NCBI GenBank assembly: GCA_007922195.1
Contig: ML681992.1
Location: 43,240,661 to 43,304,660 of the forward strand
Direction: 5' to 3'
DNA: 64,000 bases
Origin: Podocnemis expansa
Taxonomy: Eukaryota; Chordata; Testudines; Podocnemididae
The notes under the pieces are model-generated. The model was not told the origin of the DNA. It saw only the letters and a program-made list of their open reading frames with translations, and made no database searches. Within the stretch, counting starts at the first letter, position 1. Every line of letters begins with the position of its first letter. Both the position numbers and the translations under genes were made by a program. This document shows, in pieces, positions 22,430-34,894 of the stretch.

Positions 22430-24440
22430 CATCAGAGAGCTGTTCACAGTTCCCATATGTTCAAACTTAGCTGTTGCAACCCTGTGCTAAGTTAGAGCAG
22501 CTTGGGGGCTCTTCTAATTTCTGAGACCTGGCTCTGGTCCCTAAACGACACTATGCTGGCCAGGTATTGGTGAAACTGAACTCTGCCCCCCAGGCAATCA
22601 TGTATTGCAAGTAGCTCAGAAATGAGTGAGAGATTGCCCCCTGAAGCTTTGTTTCCAAGTTCTGGTCACAGGACCTGACTCGGGATTCTAAAAACTAGAA
22701 CTACTTTCATGTGATGAGGGTGGCTAATAGACATTGATTGTGGTTACAAAATTAAGGCAATTTTGGGAGTTAGTTGACAATGCTGTTTTTTGCTTTACCA
22801 TCTGTGAGTTTAACTGGCAAACCTGTCTCTTGTATGGCATCATTCCACCACCCTCTCTGCTGCCCAATTGGCAATTTTATTCCAGGATCTTTCACTCTGT
22901 ATTTGAGACATTACAATAATCTGTCAGCCGCAGCTGCTGCATTTGACTGAAGAATAACTGTTGAAGAAATCAGCCATTTTTCCTCCTCATTTTCAATGGT
23001 TTACCTAGCACTTAGCAATGGCACCAGTTCACAAAGACCTCTATCTTGTTATATCACTACCTACCTGTCAAACATATAGTTTATATGTATAAGGTCAAAG
23101 CAGAGAGTTTGTGTAGCTGTAAAAGAAACGAAATCAGAACAAATCACTCTGTTCTTATCTGATCTCTGTTAGCGATATCATATGTCTACTAAACTATTGT
23201 CAACCTGGGGATAGGTACAGTTTTCACTCACCCTGGGAAGAAGATAATTAAGTAATCTATCAGCTGTGAGGATTGCTGACATGATGCTTCTTAGTTGTTT
23301 TGACCTTGATGTTTTGGATGCTTTGATCTAGGCTCTGATGGATATATTAGCCTTAACTATTACCTTATGGTTAAGGACATCTTTGCACCCCAGAGACAAG
23401 AAAAACATTACTTATAGTCTTCAAATTACCCACCATTTTGCCACCTATCCACAGGCCTTTCTCAGATCCCTGCCCTAGAGGATTATGATGTTCTTTGTTA
23501 GCCCAGATGTTGAAAGAAAAATGGAAATATCTATGTCCATCTATTTTTCTTCTTGCTGTTCAAACTGCTCATACAGCAGAAGCACAACAAATTCACATAA
23601 CTATGATGCAGGCATGGTGGTACATAGAACAGACTTGCGTTTATGTCCCCTTGTATGTGCATGTCACAGCCAGAGGCGTGTCATGGATGAATTGCCAGTC
23701 CATCACCCAACCCTCACACTTCATTCAAACTTGAAAGCTTCACTAGGCATATGGAAGCTAGTGGTGTGGTCGTAAGAGCTCGCTCCTAAATTTTGCCAAA
23801 GATCTAAGTACAGTTGGTCAGCATAGTAACCAGGACAGCATTTCACAGGAAGCTGAGTAAGGAAATCATTTATTTTAGGCAATTGTTATTTACTACTCAG
23901 GACTCTCACTTGAGTGGTTTTCAATTACGATAGAATGCATTTAACTACACTAGACACATCCATCACAGAGGATAGTTAAGTGGTAACTCAACAAGGAGAA
24001 AGGCTTTAGACAATACTGACTTTTTTTACTCTGCCAAATTCAATAAGTAGGGGAGCAAAAGAATGACAGAAGCTTCTGTGCCCTTAACTATCTGTAGCAA
24101 CAAGAGCGTTGCTACTCCAGAACCTGGGAAGAAAGAATCTGCTGCCCCTTCAAAATGAGAGGTGTTTGTCCAGACAGTTTCAGTTGCACCAGTCATACTG
24201 CCATGTCTCCCAACAGGCACCCTAAGTATAGGGCACACGGCACCTTCAGCCTTATTGGAGTGGGTGTAGCCTGTCCCAGGCTTCTCATGTCTATCTGTAG
24301 GACTCAAGCATGGGGTTGGATCAGCAAGCAACTCTCAATCCAAGCCCTATTACTGTGAAAACCATGAATGCATTTGCCTCACATCAACGTAACTGCTGAT
24401 ACTATCTATCCAAACACCTGTCCTTCGATCATCTGACCTC
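22430..24440. other. Unassigned sequence
   Basis: No recognisable gene, RNA or repeat. Short open frames occur at 22734-22919, 23485-23775 and 24026-24331; all lack similarity I can name and none has good exon borders. Confidence 0.5.
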
Positions 24441-24444
24441 AGAA

Positions 24445-25790
24445 AATGCCAAAGCTGGCTCAGGACAGAACATTGTGAAGCACATGGCAACATGTACAGG
24501 GACAAATACTTGGAGGAAAATAGCATGATCAGGAACAGTCAGCATGGATTCACCAAGAGCAAATCATGCCTGACGAACCTGACTGCCTTCAATGATGAGA
24601 TGACTGGCTTTGTGAACATGGGAATAGCTGTTGACATGATATACCTGGACTTTAGCAAAGCTTTGGACATGCTTTCCCACAGCATTCTTGTCAGCAAGTT
24701 AAGAAAGTATGCTTTAGATGAATGGACCATCAGGTGGATAGAAAGCTGGAGAGATTATGGGCTCAGGAGGTAGTGATCAATGGCTCAGTGTGTAGCTGGC
24801 AATCAGTAAGTAGTGGAGTGCCCCAGGGGTCAGTCCTGAGGCTGGTTCTGTTCAACATTTTCATTAATTATCTGGATGATGGGATAGATTGCGCACTCTC
24901 AGTAAATTCATGGATGACACCAAGCTAGGAGGAATGGTGAACATGCTGGAGGGCAGGGATAGAATTCAGGGGGACCTAGACAAATTGGAGCTTTGGGCCA
25001 AATGACATCTTGTGAGGTTCAGCAAGGACAAGTGCAAAGTCCAGCACTTAGGATGAAAAAATCCCATATACTGCTACAGGCTGGGGACTCATTGGCTAAG
25101 TAGCAGAACAGTAGAAAAGGACCCTGGGAGTTATAGTGGATGGGAAGCTGGATATGAGTCAACAATGTGCTCTTGTTGCCAAAAAGGCCAATGGCATATC
25201 AGACTGCATCACTAGGAGTGTTGCCAGCAGACTGAAGGATGTGATTATTTCCCTCTATTCAGCGCTGGTGAGGCCACATCTGGAATACTGTGTCTGGTTT
25301 TGGGCTCCGCACTACAGAAAGGATGATGACAAATGAGAAAGCGTCCAGCAGAAGGCAACGCAAATGATTGAGGGGTTAGGGCAATCACTTACAAGGAGAG
25401 ACTGAAGGAACTCGACTTATTTAGTCTGCAGAAGAAAAGACTGACAGGGGATTTGATAGCAACCTTCAACTACTTGAAGGGGTGCCCAAAGAAGAGGGAT
25501 CTAGGCTGCTCTCAGCAGTAACAGAGGACAGAACAAGGAACAATGGTTTCAAGCTGCAGCTGGGACAATTGAGGTTGGATATTAGGATAAACTTTCTCAC
25601 TAGGAGGGCAGTGAAGCATTGTAATGGGTTACCTAGGGAGGTAGTTGAATCTCCGTCTATGGAAACATATAAGGCCTGGTTAGACAAAACCCTGGCTGAG
25701 ATGACTCACTGGAAGTGGTCCTGCTTTTAGCAGGGGGTTGACCTAGAAGACCTCATGAGGTCCCTTCCAACCCTATGATTCTATGATTAC
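24445..25790 (+). pseudogene. CR1 LINE copy with reverse transcriptase remnant, frameshifted
   Basis: Encodes pieces of ORF2 reverse transcriptase in the right order: QHGFTKSKSCLTNL, then motif A YLDFSKALDM (24642), SGVPQGSVL (about 24805), then the catalytic box read as FMDD (24907-24918) in place of FADD. After it come [35 protein letters not shown] and [11 protein letters not shown]. At least three frame changes (around 24770, 24900 and 25330) and an in-frame stop after 'WAK' break it. It ends ACCCTATGATTCTATGATT, the CR1 3' repeat. Both the altered active site and the frameshifts show it is dead. Confidence 0.92.
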
Positions 25791-25949
25791 CTCAGAACTA
25801 ACCAAATGGACCTCTGCAGCACAGAGACTTTTTACTTGTCTGAACATTGGTGCCTGGATTTAATATTAAACAGTTTTAAAACAAGTGACTCCCTGGATCT
25901 TCTGATCCCTGTAATGAAAATCAGTGACAGGTAAACTTGAAAGACGAGT

Positions 25950-27036
25950 GGGTATGTCTACACTGAAAAGTTTTTTCGGGATAAGGAGGCTTATCTCAAA
26001 AAAACTTTTCCATGTCTGGGCAGGCATTTGCTTTTAAAAAAAAAAACAAAAACAAAACAGTTCTGTATTTTGAAAAAACTGAGCACTTTTTTGAAATCAT
26101 TAAACCTACTTCAATTTCAAAAAAGCAAATCTTCTGAAATGGTTATTTTGGAAAAAAGCCCTTCCAGGATGTGGAATTGGCTTTTTTGAAATAATTATCA
26201 AGGGATTCCCCCTCAAGGGCTGTATTTTGCCTGGGGATTCCCAGGATTCCCTGCCTGGGGACAGATGCAATGTTCCCTCTAAGACCCACCGGCAGCTGAG
26301 CAACTCCTGTTGCTCGCTGCGCGGGGCCCCCCCACCCCCTGCGCAGGCCTGATCCTTGCGGCCCACCCTCCCCCCCCCCCGCTTACCTTGCATGGCCCTG
26401 CCACAGCTCCTGGGCCAGAGGAGCACTAACAGAGCATGCTCAGATATTCTGGGCATGCTCCGTTAGAGCTTCAGTGGGCGGGAGTTTTAATAACTCCCTG
26501 CTCCACAGGAGCTGTGAGCAGGACCCCTGGCTGCCGGCCCTGCGCAGCCAGCAGCCTTCCCTGCGCGGGGGGAGGGGGGTGGCGGGCTGCGCAGCCACAC
26601 GGCTGCACAGCTTAAAGGGAACAGTGGACAGATGCCCCTGAACAGGGAGGCTGGGGGGCAGATCAGCATGCAGGGGAGGGGGAAGCAGCACGCCCAGTTC
26701 CCTGGCTGCACAGCAGAGAGTTTGGCCCAGCTGGAGTTTCCTGGTGGGGAGCACAGCCCCTCAAGCATTCTTGGCTGCCCCAGCTGGGGAGCACAACCCC
26801 GCTAGGGTTCCCTGGCTGGCCCAGTCCCATAGCGCAGCCCTGGAGGGGGCATCTCTCCCCTGGTGGGGAAACCTGTCGGGGGGGGGGAATCTATTTTGAA
26901 TTAGAGAGTCTAATGTAGACTCTCTAACTTGAAATACTAATTCCTGCTATATGAAGATGCACTTTTTTAAATTTATTATTTCGAGTTAATATCAGCAAAG
27001 TTATTTCAAAATAACTTTGCCAGTGTAGACATAGGC
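25950..27036. mobile_element. MITE, TCAAAATA-type arms, containing a nested hAT
   Basis: The ends GGGTATGTCTACACTG and CAGTGTAGACATAGGC are bounded by AGT on both sides (25947-25949, 27037-27039). Arms contain TTTTTTCGGGATAAGG, GAAATAATTATC and TTATTTCAAAATAAC. The hAT at 26268-26626 plus its target duplication lies inside, so the MITE itself is about 720 bp, longer than its relatives near 480 bp. The extra 26635-26885 GC-rich stretch (GGAGGCTGGGGGG and repeated TTCCCTGGCTG) is not seen in the other copies. Confidence 0.88.
26268..26626. mobile_element. Non-autonomous hAT, perfect 8-bp target duplication GACAGATG
   Basis: Ends are CAATGTTCCCTCTAAG and CTTAAAGGGAACAGTG, i.e. CARTG-type hAT termini. 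GACAGATG stands at 26260-26267 and at 26627-26634. The interior has the central palindrome AGAGCATGCTCAGA / TCTGGGCATGCTC shared with the copies at 11845 and 38459. Non-coding and GC-rich. Confidence 0.92.
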
Positions 27037-27039
27037 AGT

Positions 27040-28060
27040 GAGTATAAGCACTTATCTGAACCTCTGAATTTGGAAAATCCTGGAGGAAATTCCTGAAGAA
27101 CAGGCTGCCCTCTGGGATTGCCAAAACATAGGAAACGATTCTCAGGAATATGGAGCACCCAGCACTAAAGCTGCAGTCATTAAAGATGTGAATGTTCAGC
27201 ATCTTTGGGGAAAAAATAGAAGTGAGGCTTACAGCCAGATTCTAGATTTTTTGAATTCATTTGTGCACCACAGGAGCAGCACAAAATGAATTTAAATTGG
27301 CAGATGATTCTGCCAGTCTAGGTGAGAGTCTGCTGATGCAAGGCAGCCAGATTTAACTCTAAATACCTTCTGTGCCAGCTGTCCCATCCTAACCTCCAGC
27401 ATAAATGTAGTAGTGTATGTTGTGGCAGATTGCTGAGGCCAGAGCTAGCAAGAATAGAGGGGATTACAAAATGAGAAATCGAGATGGACGTTATCAAGAC
27501 TAAATTACGAAAGGGCTCCATTTTGGGTTTGGTCTGATGTTTGAAGAAAGGTGTTGAAAGATGTCTACTTCTAAACAGATTCTTCTTTCCCTAGTGGTAA
27601 TTCCTCTCTTGAATCTTGGAGAAGAATAGACTTCATTGCAATCCTAGGGGTAACATCTTCTCTTTAAGTTCCCATCTCTCTCTTGTTTAGGCTCATGAGC
27701 TTGGATGTCTTGTTTCTTGAGTTTACTCAAACAGACAGATGGAGTGTTCCCTCAACCCTCACAATTCTAGGAAATTTACAGCACCTTTGCTGGTTAGTGC
27801 TGACATATAAAATATATTGCACATTTTATGATGATCTACTCTGAGCATACTTGGTATGGTAATAAAAATAGTGTCTTAATATGTAACATCAAACAATTCA
27901 GGAATAAGTGCATTATGTAAAAAGCAAATATATTTTTCACTCCATCATTAAATACATCATATATAAAACAAGGACCAAGAAAAAGTATTTATTTAGCTCT
28001 TCAAATAGAAAAGAGACAACATCAACTCAAATTTTTGTCTTCACTTGTTCTTACTGCACC
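27040..28060. other. Unassigned sequence
   Basis: About 1 kb with no gene or repeat I recognise, between the MITE and the CR1 at 28066. Confidence 0.5.
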
Positions 28061-28065
28061 AGTCC

Positions 28066-29088
28066 TTCATTGGCAAATTAAGGAAGTATGGGTTAGATGC
28101 ATGGACTGTAAGGTGGATAGAAAACTGGCTAGAACAACGGTTTCAGCGCGTAGGAATCAATGGCTCCATGTCAAGTTGGCAGGCAGTAACAAGTGGTGTG
28201 CCCCAGGGGTCGGTCCTGGGGCCAGTTCTGTTCAATGTTTTCATTAATGATCTGGATGATGGGATAGATTGCACACTTAGTAAGTTTGCAGATGATACCA
28301 AACTGGGGGGAATGGTAGACACCCTAGAGGGCAGAGACAGGATTCAGGGAGACCTAGACAAACTGGAGCAGTGGGCCAAGAGGAATCTCATGAGGTTCAA
28401 CAAGGATAAGTGTAAAATCCTGCACTTGGGACGAAAAAACCCCATGTACTGCTACAGGCTGGGGAGTGATCAGCTAAATAGCAGCACTGGAGAAAAGGAC
28501 CTGGGAGTCATGGTGGATGGGAAGCTGGATATGAGTCAGCAGTGTGCTCTTGCTGCCAAAAAGGCCAATGGCATACTGGGCTGCATCAGAAGAAGTGTTA
28601 CCAGCAGATCGAGGGATGTGATCATTCCCCTCTATTCTGCACTAGTGAGGCCACATCTGGAATACTGTGTCCAGTTTTGGGCTCCCCACTACAAAAAGGA
28701 CATGGACAAATTAGAGAGAGTCCAGAGGAGGGCAACCAAAATGATCAAAGGGCTGGAGCACAAGCCCTATGAAGAAAGACTGAAGGAACTAGGCTTATTT
28801 AGCCTGCAGAAGAGAAGACTGAGGGGGGATTTGATAGCAACCTTCAACTACTTGAAGGGTTGCTCCAAGGAGGAGGGAGCTCGACTGTTCTCGGTAGTAA
28901 CAGAGGGCAGAACGAGAAGCAATGGCTTCAAGTTACAGCTGGGGCGGTCCAGGCTGGATATTAGGAAAAACTTCCTTACTAGGCGAGTGGTGAAGCATTG
29001 GAATAAGTTGCCTAGGGAGGTGGTGGAATCTCCATCTCTGGAGGTGTTCAAGTCCCTGCTGGACAAAACACTGACTGGGATGATCTAA
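28066..29088 (+). CDS. CR1 ORF2 C-terminal portion: reverse transcriptase palm (partial) and C-terminal domain
   Basis: An open frame of about 340 codons ending at TAA 29086-29088, with no internal stop or frameshift. It encodes [11 protein letters not shown] at 28192-28224 and the catalytic FADD box at 28285-28296, then [16 protein letters not shown], the [17 protein letters not shown] segment, [15 protein letters not shown] and the conserved end [15 protein letters not shown]. In intact CR1 this protein has an N-terminal endonuclease and the motif A aspartate; both are missing here because the copy is 5' truncated. The open frame upstream (28045-28065) is non-CR1 flank opening on TTG, so there is no real start codon. 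It is not expected to give an active enzyme. Confidence 0.9.
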   Translation, partial: FIGKLRKYGLDAWTVRWIENWLEQRFQRVGINGSMSSWQAVTSGVPQGSVLGPVLFNVFINDLDDGIDCTLSKFADDTKLGGMVDTLEGRDRIQGDLDKLEQWAKRNLMRFNKDKCKILHLGRKNPMYCYRLGSDQLNSSTGEKDLGVMVDGKLDMSQQCALAAKKANGILGCIRRSVTSRSRDVIIPLYSALVRPHLEYCVQFWAPHYKKDMDKLERVQRRATKMIKGLEHKPYEERLKELGLFSLQKRRLRGDLIATFNYLKGCSKEEGARLFSVVTEGRTRSNGFKLQLGRSRLDIRKNFLTRRVVKHWNKLPREVVESPSLEVFKSLLDKTLTGMI

Positions 29089-29178
29089 CGGGAGTGGTCC
29101 TGCTTTTTTTGGCAGGGGGTTGGACTAGATGACCTCGTGGGGTCCCTTCCAACCCTATGATTCTATGATTCTATGATT
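28066..29178 (+). mobile_element. 5'-truncated CR1 LINE, well preserved, with ATTCTATG tail
   Basis: Homology starts abruptly inside the reverse transcriptase ([11 protein letters not shown]) and runs to the element end, GACCTCGTGGGGTCCC, TTCCAACCC and a tail of ATTCTATG repeats (29158-29178). 5' truncation from incomplete reverse transcription is the rule for CR1. The frame is uninterrupted, unlike the two other CR1 coding copies in this window, pointing to a comparatively young insertion. Confidence 0.93.
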
Positions 29179-29179
29179 C

Positions 29180-29830
29180 AGCCAAATCATCAAATTCTGT
29201 CCCCTTCAGAGCGGGTGAGGGAGAATATGGGGAACCAAGAATTCCCCAGACATTCTATCTTCCCTTAGCAGGTCTTCACCCCCATCACTGAACCCTTTAA
29301 ATTCCACCCCTTTCAGCTCCTAAACAAGCCTCACACCCCTCTCAGGGCTTAGGCCACTTTCCCAGTGGGTGGTGGGTGAACCCAGGCCTACCCACTTTTC
29401 CAGGTCCCAATCCAGAGACCCTATAAATAATAGCCAAATATTGCTTTCCTTAATAGTTGCTGATGCTGCTGCAAGTCCGAGGCTGTTTCCCAGCAAGTCT
29501 CACCACCTTCACACATTATCTTACGGGTATAATCCTTGGGTTCTCTCCATCTATTCTCCATTCGAACAAGGTATTCCCCAAGCCTTCTTGCCTAGGGAGC
29601 TTCTATGTCTTCCAGCCCACCCTCACCCTTCTGGTCCCCCCCAGAAATTGCCCTGAAGAGCCCATGAAGCAACTTTTATCTGAGCCTGCTGTGTTTTAAT
29701 TAGCTGCTTCTACATCAGCTCTAGGAAGACTTCCAGGACCAACCTTCTGCTCCTTTCCTGGGGGGGGGGTACCAGGAGTCCTCCAGCAGGGACCCTCAAA
29801 GGGCCTGGACATCCTGTCACATTAACCTCA
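29180..29830. other. C/T-rich non-coding stretch, possibly an antisense LTR-type repeat
   Basis: Pyrimidine-rich sequence with ACCCAGGCCTACCCACTTTTCC, CAGGTCCCAATCCAGAGACCC and a G run at 29761-29769. A similar style occurs at 49090-49600. I suspect a dispersed repeat read in antisense but cannot define ends, so this is tentative. Confidence 0.3.
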
Positions 29831-29892
29831 AGAGGAGATCGTAAACATTCTCATTTTTTTAAAGAGGAACTTTATAAAACATATCCAAGACA

Positions 29893-29976
29893 TGATGCCA
29901 GATCCTCAACTAGTATAAATCTCCAGAAGGCAATGGAGCTATGCTAATTTATACCATCTGCAGATCTGGGCCACTG
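29893..29976. repeat. Short fold-back repeat (ATAAATCT...GGAGCTATGC...TTTATACC)
   Basis: CAGATCCTCAACTAGTATAAATC is followed by a GCAATGGAGCTATGC centre, then AATTTATACCATCTGCAGATCTG, an imperfect inverted repeat. Related words are at 31318-31365 and 42605-42690. It looks like a small old dispersed palindromic repeat; family not named. Confidence 0.45.
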
Positions 29977-29979
29977 TTC

Positions 29980-32900
29980 AATGGGTGTTTTATCAAGAAC
30001 TGGATACTTTTGGAAATTAATCAATTTTAAATAAATGTAATTTAACAGTGTCCCTTCAAATTTGGTCTCCTCTCTGATGAGCAATAAAAAGAGGAGCAGC
30101 TGCAGGCAATGCAAGGCCAGAAAGAATACTAGGAGAGTTGTGGTATGTAACAAGCAATCTCTATTTACCTAACTAATATAAGATCCCCCATCCCTCTGCT
30201 ACATGAGCATCTTCCCCAAGAAGTGTTGCTCCCAACTATGTGCTGCCAACAGCCATCCATGGCAACACAGTATGTTCTAAGAGAACAAAAGTTATCTGTT
30301 GCTGACCAGAAAGGGAGTGATGTGTGACGGTAGATAACAGACAAACATCTGATGAGCCAGAAAGCCATACTTCATTCACCATCTCTCTTCTCCAAGGTAG
30401 GAGAATGCATAGTTAACTCCACACCCTCAGCTGGCACAGTTTTGCCAGTGATTTTATCCCTTCTGAATTAGTTTTCCAGCAATGTTTGTGCTTGTTGGGT
30501 TAAAATACAGAATCTTGCATCATAACCAAAAGTTCAGTGCACACAGGTGCTCATAGTTTAGAGAACAGGTACCCTTAAAATCATAAATGGCATCTACTGC
30601 TTCATTTACAATTTAAAAAAGAAAAACCACATTAACAGTGAACAAAATTGACCTTATTAAAAGTCCACTATTTCAATGTTGCACAATATCTGCAAGACCA
30701 TATATCACAGCTGGCTATTGAAATTCTATGACCTGAACAGGAGAGGTACAAATGAGATGTAAGGGAAAACAAATATTTTGAACTGCAGTTCATTTCTCAC
30801 TTTAGAATTATAATGATCAACAGTGATCCATAACAAACAGATCATTACCCCAAACTGCAGTAAATCCTGAGCTCTCATAGAATAAGCACGCAAGATGGAG
30901 TAGCTGCGGTAGCAAAGCCTATATTTCATGTACACTTCAAATTATTCAGGATATATGTGGATCAGACTGCAATATGGTTAACATGTATTTCTATTAAAAG
31001 GTGCTACCAAAATCCATTGCCAGTGGGCACAAAAATCCAATACAGTTTGTTCTCTGCATGTCAAGTGACTTGGAAGACTTGAATGAGTCAGACAATAACG
31101 TCTGAAGTAGGGTCTGATCAGCAAACTATTTTCATCTCAGACAGTCAGAAATGAAGTCCCCCACCATGTGAAATAGATTCTGACTAAACCCTGGTTTTAT
31201 ATTTTCTGCATTTACTATCTGCATACTGAATACACTAAATTAGTCTCTAACGTATACATCAATATTAGATCTACATATTTGAATTATGCTGTTGAGCTAT
31301 AATTTACATAAGGACAGATCCTGAGTGGATATAAATTAGCATAGCCAGTTTACATCTGTTGATAGTCTGGTCTACAAATATTAACCATGCAAGCTAAATG
31401 CTCAGATGTTATCATTCAAGTTCTTTCATCTATTATGTATTACACATACCACTCATATATTTTTATGCATGAGAAAAAGCATCTTTTTTAAGACAGTAAT
31501 AATAATGCAATGTTTTAAGGTAAAAATATGTGCCAGTGTATTTCTGCACATGGTTAGTCACACAGTCATTGTATTTAAAAATGTTTTTACCTGATTGAAA
31601 GTTTGTACTGAGATGAGACATTTGCAAGACATATGGTTCAGATTTTCTTAGAACTGTAGGGAATTTTAACACATACATTTCAGTGGCAGATCTGCATCTA
31701 AGGATCTGGTCCTTCAAGAGGCTCTGCATGAGTAGATCAGTACTGGACCTCCATGTAGTATAGCCCACATGGAACCACCTGATAGTTCAAGGCCAGTATG
31801 CCTTAGACCACTTTGTATTTTGTATTTTTAATTTCATGGCAAAAGATACATGAATTGTTTTACACTTCACAAATTGGAATAAATAAAAATGCTGCGTCCA
31901 ACTGTCCTGTTGATATGATAAGGATTTGGATGTTCAAATTGTTGGCACTGGATTGAGTGAAATTCTCTTTTTTTTGGTTGTTGTACATTTGCTAAGCTTA
32001 GTCCCTTATTGACAAAGAGGAAGAAACTCAGCCATTCTGGACATAGGGTATGTTCTCAAGCACTTTATCTACAGAACTTACATCTTTCTCAGCATGTGGC
32101 CCCCTACAGGTTCTCAAGCTTTTCCAAAAGGGTGATCACATGCTGAGAGATACCTCTCTGAACCAGCTGTCTTTTCCTTCATTCAGCTGGGATTGTTTTC
32201 ATGGAGAAGTAATATTAGAAAAGTATGAATTCTAACTGTCTTTCATATAGTCAATGGCTCTTCCTTTCTGAACTAAAGTCAGTCCCTGTTTCCTTTTTTC
32301 TCTTCATTTCAGCTGTAGAATGTCTTACTTTTTATAAGCATTAATCACTGACTGTCGTTTTATACACTTAAGGCAACCTTGGCTAACTGAACTCTGACTC
32401 AGTGAAACTTGTAATTCACCAAAAGATCAGAGGAGTTCCACCAAGCCCACTGTTAACCTTAATTCCAGAGTTGCCTGGGGCAAGAAGGCAATCCAGAGTG
32501 CAGCTTGAAGTCCTCAAGCTCAGAATCACCACCATACATGAGCCCGGGAGAGGAAAGGTCACTTAAGTCCTCAAAGCTCTATTTCTAAGGCCTAGTGTAT
32601 ACTTACCAGTAAATTCAGCAGCAGTCAATGGGAGATACACAAGCTACTATCTTACATCGACTTAAAGTCTGCTCTGCGCGCTGTCTCTACTGCACTGCGC
32701 CAATAGGAAATACATTCCCATTGACTGAACATTACTCTTTTTCAGGGGCGGATTTATTAAGTCCATTTCCTGATCAATTGAGTGGATATTCACTTTTGCT
32801 CAATTGATCTAGATATAATCCATCTGATGGTGATTGGCATGATCATAGCAGGAGAAGATCTCAGCAACTGCCCGAAAGCCGACGTTGATGTCTGTTCACA

Positions 32901-33100
32901 GGTTTGCAGAACCCTTAGTGCATCTGTTGAAGCCTGATGGCTGTCCCCCTCCATTATCTGAAATTCAGTGCAACCTTCAGGTCAACATGATTCTAAGGTA
33001 TGACACAAAATGGAACTAGGACAACCTCATTTATTAGCAGTAATTAATGAACAATACTTCTCTTCAAAGCTGTCTCCAGCCATTGGCCCTTGCCGCACTA
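29980..33100. other. Unassigned sequence
   Basis: Roughly 3 kb of AT-rich DNA with no convincing gene, RNA or transposon, apart from a palindromic fragment near 31320 and a possible MITE start at 32588. Short open frames here have no recognisable protein character. Confidence 0.5.
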
Positions 33101-33104
33101 CTGT

Positions 33105-33260
33105 TAAACTTTATTTTACAGATGGAGAAACTGAGGCAGGGAGTGTAAAGGATAAATTTTGTCATCTTCACTCAGGTAAAACTCACACTGACTAAACGCA
33201 CTTCTCAGTGGGAAAACTGAGGCACTGTAATGGCCAAATTAAAACTCAGGAGTTCTTAGC
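33105..33260 (-). mobile_element. MIR/CORE-SINE remnant, antisense
   Basis: TTTATTTTACAGATGGAGAAACTGAGGC followed by a second GGGAAAACTGAGGCACTG is the antisense CORE segment of MIR, apparently present twice. Divergence is high. 33260-34450 has no repeat I can name and no supported gene. Confidence 0.55.
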
Positions 33261-34453
33261 TGCAGGTCTTATATTCCTACCTGCCATCCCCACCTGCTCC
33301 AGTCTATTAGATATACATTTTGTGAGCCATACTGTGATGATCCTTAAACATCTGTGCAGAAGTAAAGGCTGTCCTGGTGCTCTCCATGCTCTAAAGAGTA
33401 AAGAGGCCATTCCTGCTTTCCTCTCCAGGGACCAGGGACCAAAAAGTGAACAGGGAGGAGCTGGGCAATGGCCACAGCCCTTCTTCACAGGGGCATCTGT
33501 AACAATGATTTACAGCAGCCTGATAGATTGAGAAGATCACACACATCCTAAACACGGAGAAGCCCTAGAGAAGACTGCTCGCCTGAAGTGTAGTTTCTTC
33601 AAATCACTGACTGCAGAGTCACAATATCCCCCCGGGCAGAGCTATGTCATAAATGCGACAATCCAGCCCTGCATGAGTGTAAATTCTTCCTCCTCCTCCA
33701 CACCCTTCTTCATCAGTATTTCCTTGAATAAAATTTCAGTTATTTGTCTATAAATCAAACAAACAGGGAATATTAGTCCCATCTCTACACAGAACAGTTT
33801 ACTGTGATGTGTTTGTCTGAAACTTCTGTGCATGATGGTTTGTTGGCTGTCCCTGTGCAAATGATTCAGTAAATCATCTAGCGTAGCAGCAATTTCTCAG
33901 CACCGTCTGTATATTTTCCGCAAGCATGAATGGGGATTTTTCATTTTAGATATCATTTGCAGCTCTACACAGACTCCGCAAAGTTACAGCCCAATCCTGC
34001 AGCCTTGATGAATCTTGTGCAACTTAACTTAAGCAGTCCTACTATTATGAATAAGATTCCTCACCTGTTGGAGGATTGCAATATCAAGTATTTGGACAAG
34101 AGTCCTCTCTCACTGCAGGGAATGTTTTCAGTGTGCTTTCTCCCATGCATGCAGACTCTGCCCTTTGCAATGATTACAGAATATAACTGTGACAATTTAA
34201 CTCCAGAAAGCCATGAAAACCAGCCTCATATGACCAGCCAGTACCAGGTTCTCAGTCCTACCACATGCCAAATACCTTCAGCTGTAGATCCTGGCAACTG
34301 GCATGATCAGTAAGTACTGCACTGTCCACAGCTGGGGAAATATTCTTATTATATGCACACCAGTAACCTTCACACAATGGAAAGAGGTAAAAGGACATGG
34401 GTTGTGTTTTGGGGTGGAGTTTGTTTGAATGGGTTTTCTGTTTTTGTAACAGT

Positions 34454-34891
34454 GGCTATGTCTACACTGCCAAAGATAATTCCAAATAGTTATTTTGAAA
34501 TCACTATGTCCTAATTCAAATTCATTTCAAAGTAGCATTATTTTGAACTTATTATTTTGAAACAGGAGTATAGTGAAGACTCTATTTCAAAATAAGGTAG
34601 GAATTATTATTTCAAAACAGAGAGTCTTCACTAGACTATTTCAAAAGAGGGGAAGGCAGGGAAAAGTATAGGGCCATTGTTTCAAAAAAAACCCAATTCT
34701 GTGGCTTCGAATGGCTTTTCTCAAAATAACTATTTTGAAAAAATTGCTCTTTCAAAATAAAAGCAGGTTTAGTTATTCCCAAATAGTTCTTCATTTTTTC
34801 AAAATAACAAAATGTCTGCGTAGACAGATAAAAAGTTTTTTTCAGAATTAGTCTCCTTACTTTGAAAATACATTTCAATGTAGACATACCC
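34454..34891. mobile_element. MITE, TCAAAATA-type arms
   Basis: The ends GGCTATGTCTACACTG and CAATGTAGACATACCC are flanked by AGT (34451-34453) and AAT (34892-34894). The arms repeat TATTTTGAAAT and TTCAAAATAA, and the core (around 34620-34700, GAGTCTTCACTAGAC and GGGGAAGGCAGGG) matches, inverted, the copy at 44381-44856. No ORF. Confidence 0.85.
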
Positions 34892-34894
34892 AAT

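Noticed and set aside
29369..29656. Overlapping 95- and 80-codon frames in pyrimidine-rich DNA
   Set aside because: They open on non-ATG codons, have biased residue content, and several frames are open at once.
33930..34313. 127-codon ATG-started frame
   Set aside because: No recognisable domain and no exon borders; length is within chance expectation for 64 kb.
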